Of a DNA stretch of 64,000 nt, positions 62,173 through 64,000 are shown in pieces; position 1 is the stretch's first letter; each line of letters opens with the position of its first letter. The translations under genes were made by a program, and so were the position numbers. The notes beneath the pieces are model-generated. The model made no database searches and was not told where the DNA came from. It saw nothing but the letters and a program-made list of their open reading frames with translations. The DNA is from Okapia johnstoni (Eukaryota; Chordata; Mammalia; Artiodactyla; Giraffidae), in contig CM044310.1 in the NCBI GenBank assembly GCA_024291935.2, positions 86,665,213 to 86,729,212 on the forward strand, read 5' to 3'.

Positions 62173-62679
62173 AAAACTGAAGTCAAGGGAAAAAACATGG
62201 AACAATCCTGGAAGGCTGTCTCCCTGCCTCTGATGATGGTGTGTGTATACAGCTTCTAGGTAGAAGAAGGGTCCAACCCTCTCCATCCCCTTGCGGGATC
62301 CCAGGGTACCTGCAGAGTCCAGATGAGAGATTCTGGAGTCATCAGCAGATAAAATCAAGCAGAATATGACCAAGGGGCCTTAAGGCAAAGGGTTATAGTA
62401 AGGGAGGCAGCTTTTTAGAGACAAAATACTCTATAATTGGAATTTATAGGCAATACTTAGCAGAAAGTAGAGGGATAATTCAAACCAATGCCATTTATTA
62501 ATAGTATAATTTTTCCAAGGACTCAGTAGGTGTTCGGTGGTCTGTTTTAAGTGTCATGTATAATGTTCACAGTCACCCAGGCTTCATAAGAGGGCAACTG
62601 TACTCTCAGCAGGTTGCTTCCTGTTATCATAGAATTGCCTCTTACATGTATCACTCATGCTCTAAGTTACTCATTCATC
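62173..62679. other. Low-copy DNA
   Basis: No recognised repeat or gene over about 500 bp. Confidence 0.4.
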
Positions 62680-63240
62680 TACCAATGATCCATTCATACA
62701 TTCATCATGTATATATATGAAGATAGAGGGTGAGAGAGAGAGAGAGCACTTATTCACATGCAGATGGTATTTGGGTCTAAGAAGCCAAGCTGACACAGTC
62801 CCTGCCCTGCAGGAGCTAACACTCTACTATGAAATACAGACATTTGAAGATACGATGTAAGACACATCAATTGCAACTGCATCAAGAGTTGTGCGGGTAA
62901 GTCACACAGCCTAGGGAGATCCATAAGTGGAAGGGGTGATCTGCTCAGGCTACAGGAAAACCTTCCCTAAGAAGATGCTACTTGAGCCAAAACCTGCAGG
63001 ATGAACAGGAAAAGAAAGACGTCCTGGTAGTAAGATAAGCATGTGCAAAGGCCCTGTGGTGAGAGGGAAAATACAAAGACAAGGAAATGAAAAGCAAGCA
63101 CAGGGCGACTGGGCACTGAGAGTGAGAGACAGTGGAATGCAAACCGAAAACCTCTCAAGGAAGCATATTTTAATATAAGGAAAGGCCTCAAGCCAAGTTA
63201 CTCCCTAAGAATGGTATAAAGCATCATAGCAGTACTTGGA
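62680..63240 (-). mobile_element. L2 LINE fragment, diverged
   Basis: Antisense L2 wording: cagtccctgccctgcaggag (62795), aggaaaaccttccctaagaa (62954), gagccaaaacctgcaggatg and catgtgcaaaggccctgtgg (63040). A (GA)8 run at 62732-62746 interrupts its 3' side. Confidence 0.65.
62732..62746. repeat. (GA)n microsatellite, short
   Basis: Seven to eight uninterrupted GA units. Confidence 0.85.
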
Positions 63241-63361
63241 GAGAAAGAGAAGTAATACGCAAGGGCATCCAAGTGGGATAAACAAGCAAGACCGAGTAGG
63301 GGGAGTGAGCATGGCATAGCCAGGACATCTACCTGCCTGGAGTGGAAACTTTAGCCAAGGT

Positions 63362-63466
63362 CTTTTTTTTGTCTCTTGGGTATGAAGGATCTTAGCTCCC
63401 GACCAGGGATCGAACTCTCACTTGCTGCAGTGCAAGTTCAGAGTCCTAACCACCAGTCAAGACTTT
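63362..63466 (-). mobile_element. CHR-type SINE, short form
   Basis: Antisense copy starting in poly-T (63363-63370), then gaaggatcttagctcccgac, cagggatcgaactctcactt and gagtcctaaccaccagtca. Confidence 0.82.
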
Positions 63467-64000
63467 TTGATGGGACCTACTCTCACGCCCCATTTGTCTC
63501 ACTTGCCCTGAATGATACAGGCTCACCAATATCAGCTTCCTCCTTATTTCTTCTGGTGTTGCCAGAACTAGCCAGAGTCATTCAAGGGCGCTAGCCACCT
63601 CCCTCATCCCAGAAGGAGGCCTTAGAGTGACTCTGAGCTTCTGGAACTCAGAGTCCAGCCCTACTGCCCTCTGCCTCAGCTGCACAGCTCAGTTCCCCTC
63701 TTACTAGCCTGACCTGTACTTTTTCCTTCCCACTCACCACAGCCTGAACCAGGGTCTCTCTGTCTTCACTCCACTTGCCCTGGTTGGGAAAAAACTGTCC
63801 TTTGGTCCAAAGCCTTATACTTATTATATTTCATCAATTTTGAGGTGAGCATTTTTTTGGTTTCACATTTTAACATCAATGAGATTGGGATAGGTATTGG
63901 CCAGGACCAACTCTATCATCACTGGCATTACCTGCACTTGGGCACCAAAATTTGCACAAAGATGTCATCACTTAGAAGAACTTGCTAATCATGCAGCCTT
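63467..64000. other. Low-copy DNA to window end
   Basis: No recognised repeat or gene in the last 530 bp. Confidence 0.4.

Noticed and set aside
1..64000. Bacterial, phage or plasmid system
   Set aside because: The dense cetartiodactyl SINEs and LINEs, lack of operon-like gene packing and lack of long coding frames rule out prokaryotic DNA.

Overview
This window looks like nuclear DNA from a ruminant, almost certainly a bovid (cattle, buffalo, sheep or goat type). The evidence is the repeat content. I count about 28 Bov-tA SINEs or fragments (tRNA-like head joined to a BovB-derived tail), three dimeric BovA2 SINEs, four BovB (RTE) LINE 3' ends, about 14 CHR-type cetartiodactyl tRNA-derived SINEs and many ruminant L1 3' ends. 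These sit on older mammal-wide repeats: MIR, L2, MLT1/MaLR LTRs, and MER5- and MER20-type hAT transposons. BovA2 and BovB do not separate the bovid genera by eye, so no species is named.

I find no protein-coding gene, no tRNA or rRNA gene, no CRISPR array and no convincing CpG-island promoter. The only protein-like reading frames are decayed LINE pieces: the C-terminal end of L1 ORF2 at 10603-10818 and 25147-25332 (both minus), the C-terminal end of the BovB polyprotein at 22903-23492 (plus), and an L1/HAL1 ORF1-like stretch at 58487-58792 (minus). The longest other open frames (7185-7781, 50432-51010, 55312-55881) run through SINEs or simple repeats and resemble no family I know. The window therefore reads as intergenic or intronic DNA.

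Layout. 1-8.9 kb: sparse Bov-tA copies, G-rich and CA-rich tracts and two candidate regulatory islands. 8.9-16.6 kb: dense L1, MLT1, MIR, CHR and Bov-tA with clear nested insertions, ending in a possible solo LTR. 16.6-24.4 kb: mostly low-copy DNA with two good candidate conserved islands, a TIR-bounded element, a nested SINE pair and a BovB copy. 24.4-33.5 kb: L2 and L1 copies, one L1 carrying four later SINE insertions and one L1 with a 5' inversion. 33.5-47.9 kb: mixed low-copy DNA, MIR, L2, old L1 and scattered Bov-tA. 47.9-50.7 kb: a long L2 copy split by BovB, hAT, CHR and Bov-tA. 50.7-57.3 kb: low-copy DNA with two candidate islands. 57.3-64 kb: L1, HAL1-like, TIR element, Bov-tA, CHR and L2.

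What may matter functionally is a set of about ten repeat-free, often AT-rich islands (near 4.2, 7.1, 12.2, 18.1, 24.1, 26.3, 34.5, 47.8, 51.7 and 56.5 kb) spaced through a gene-free 64 kb. They contain recognisable homeodomain, PBX/MEIS, TCF/LEF and FOX-like words. This pattern is what enhancer-rich gene deserts beside developmental regulators usually look like, but conservation could not be measured here, so it remains inference. I see no new biological system. The clearest direct observations are nested insertions dated by target-site duplications, and two copies of one TIR-bounded element.
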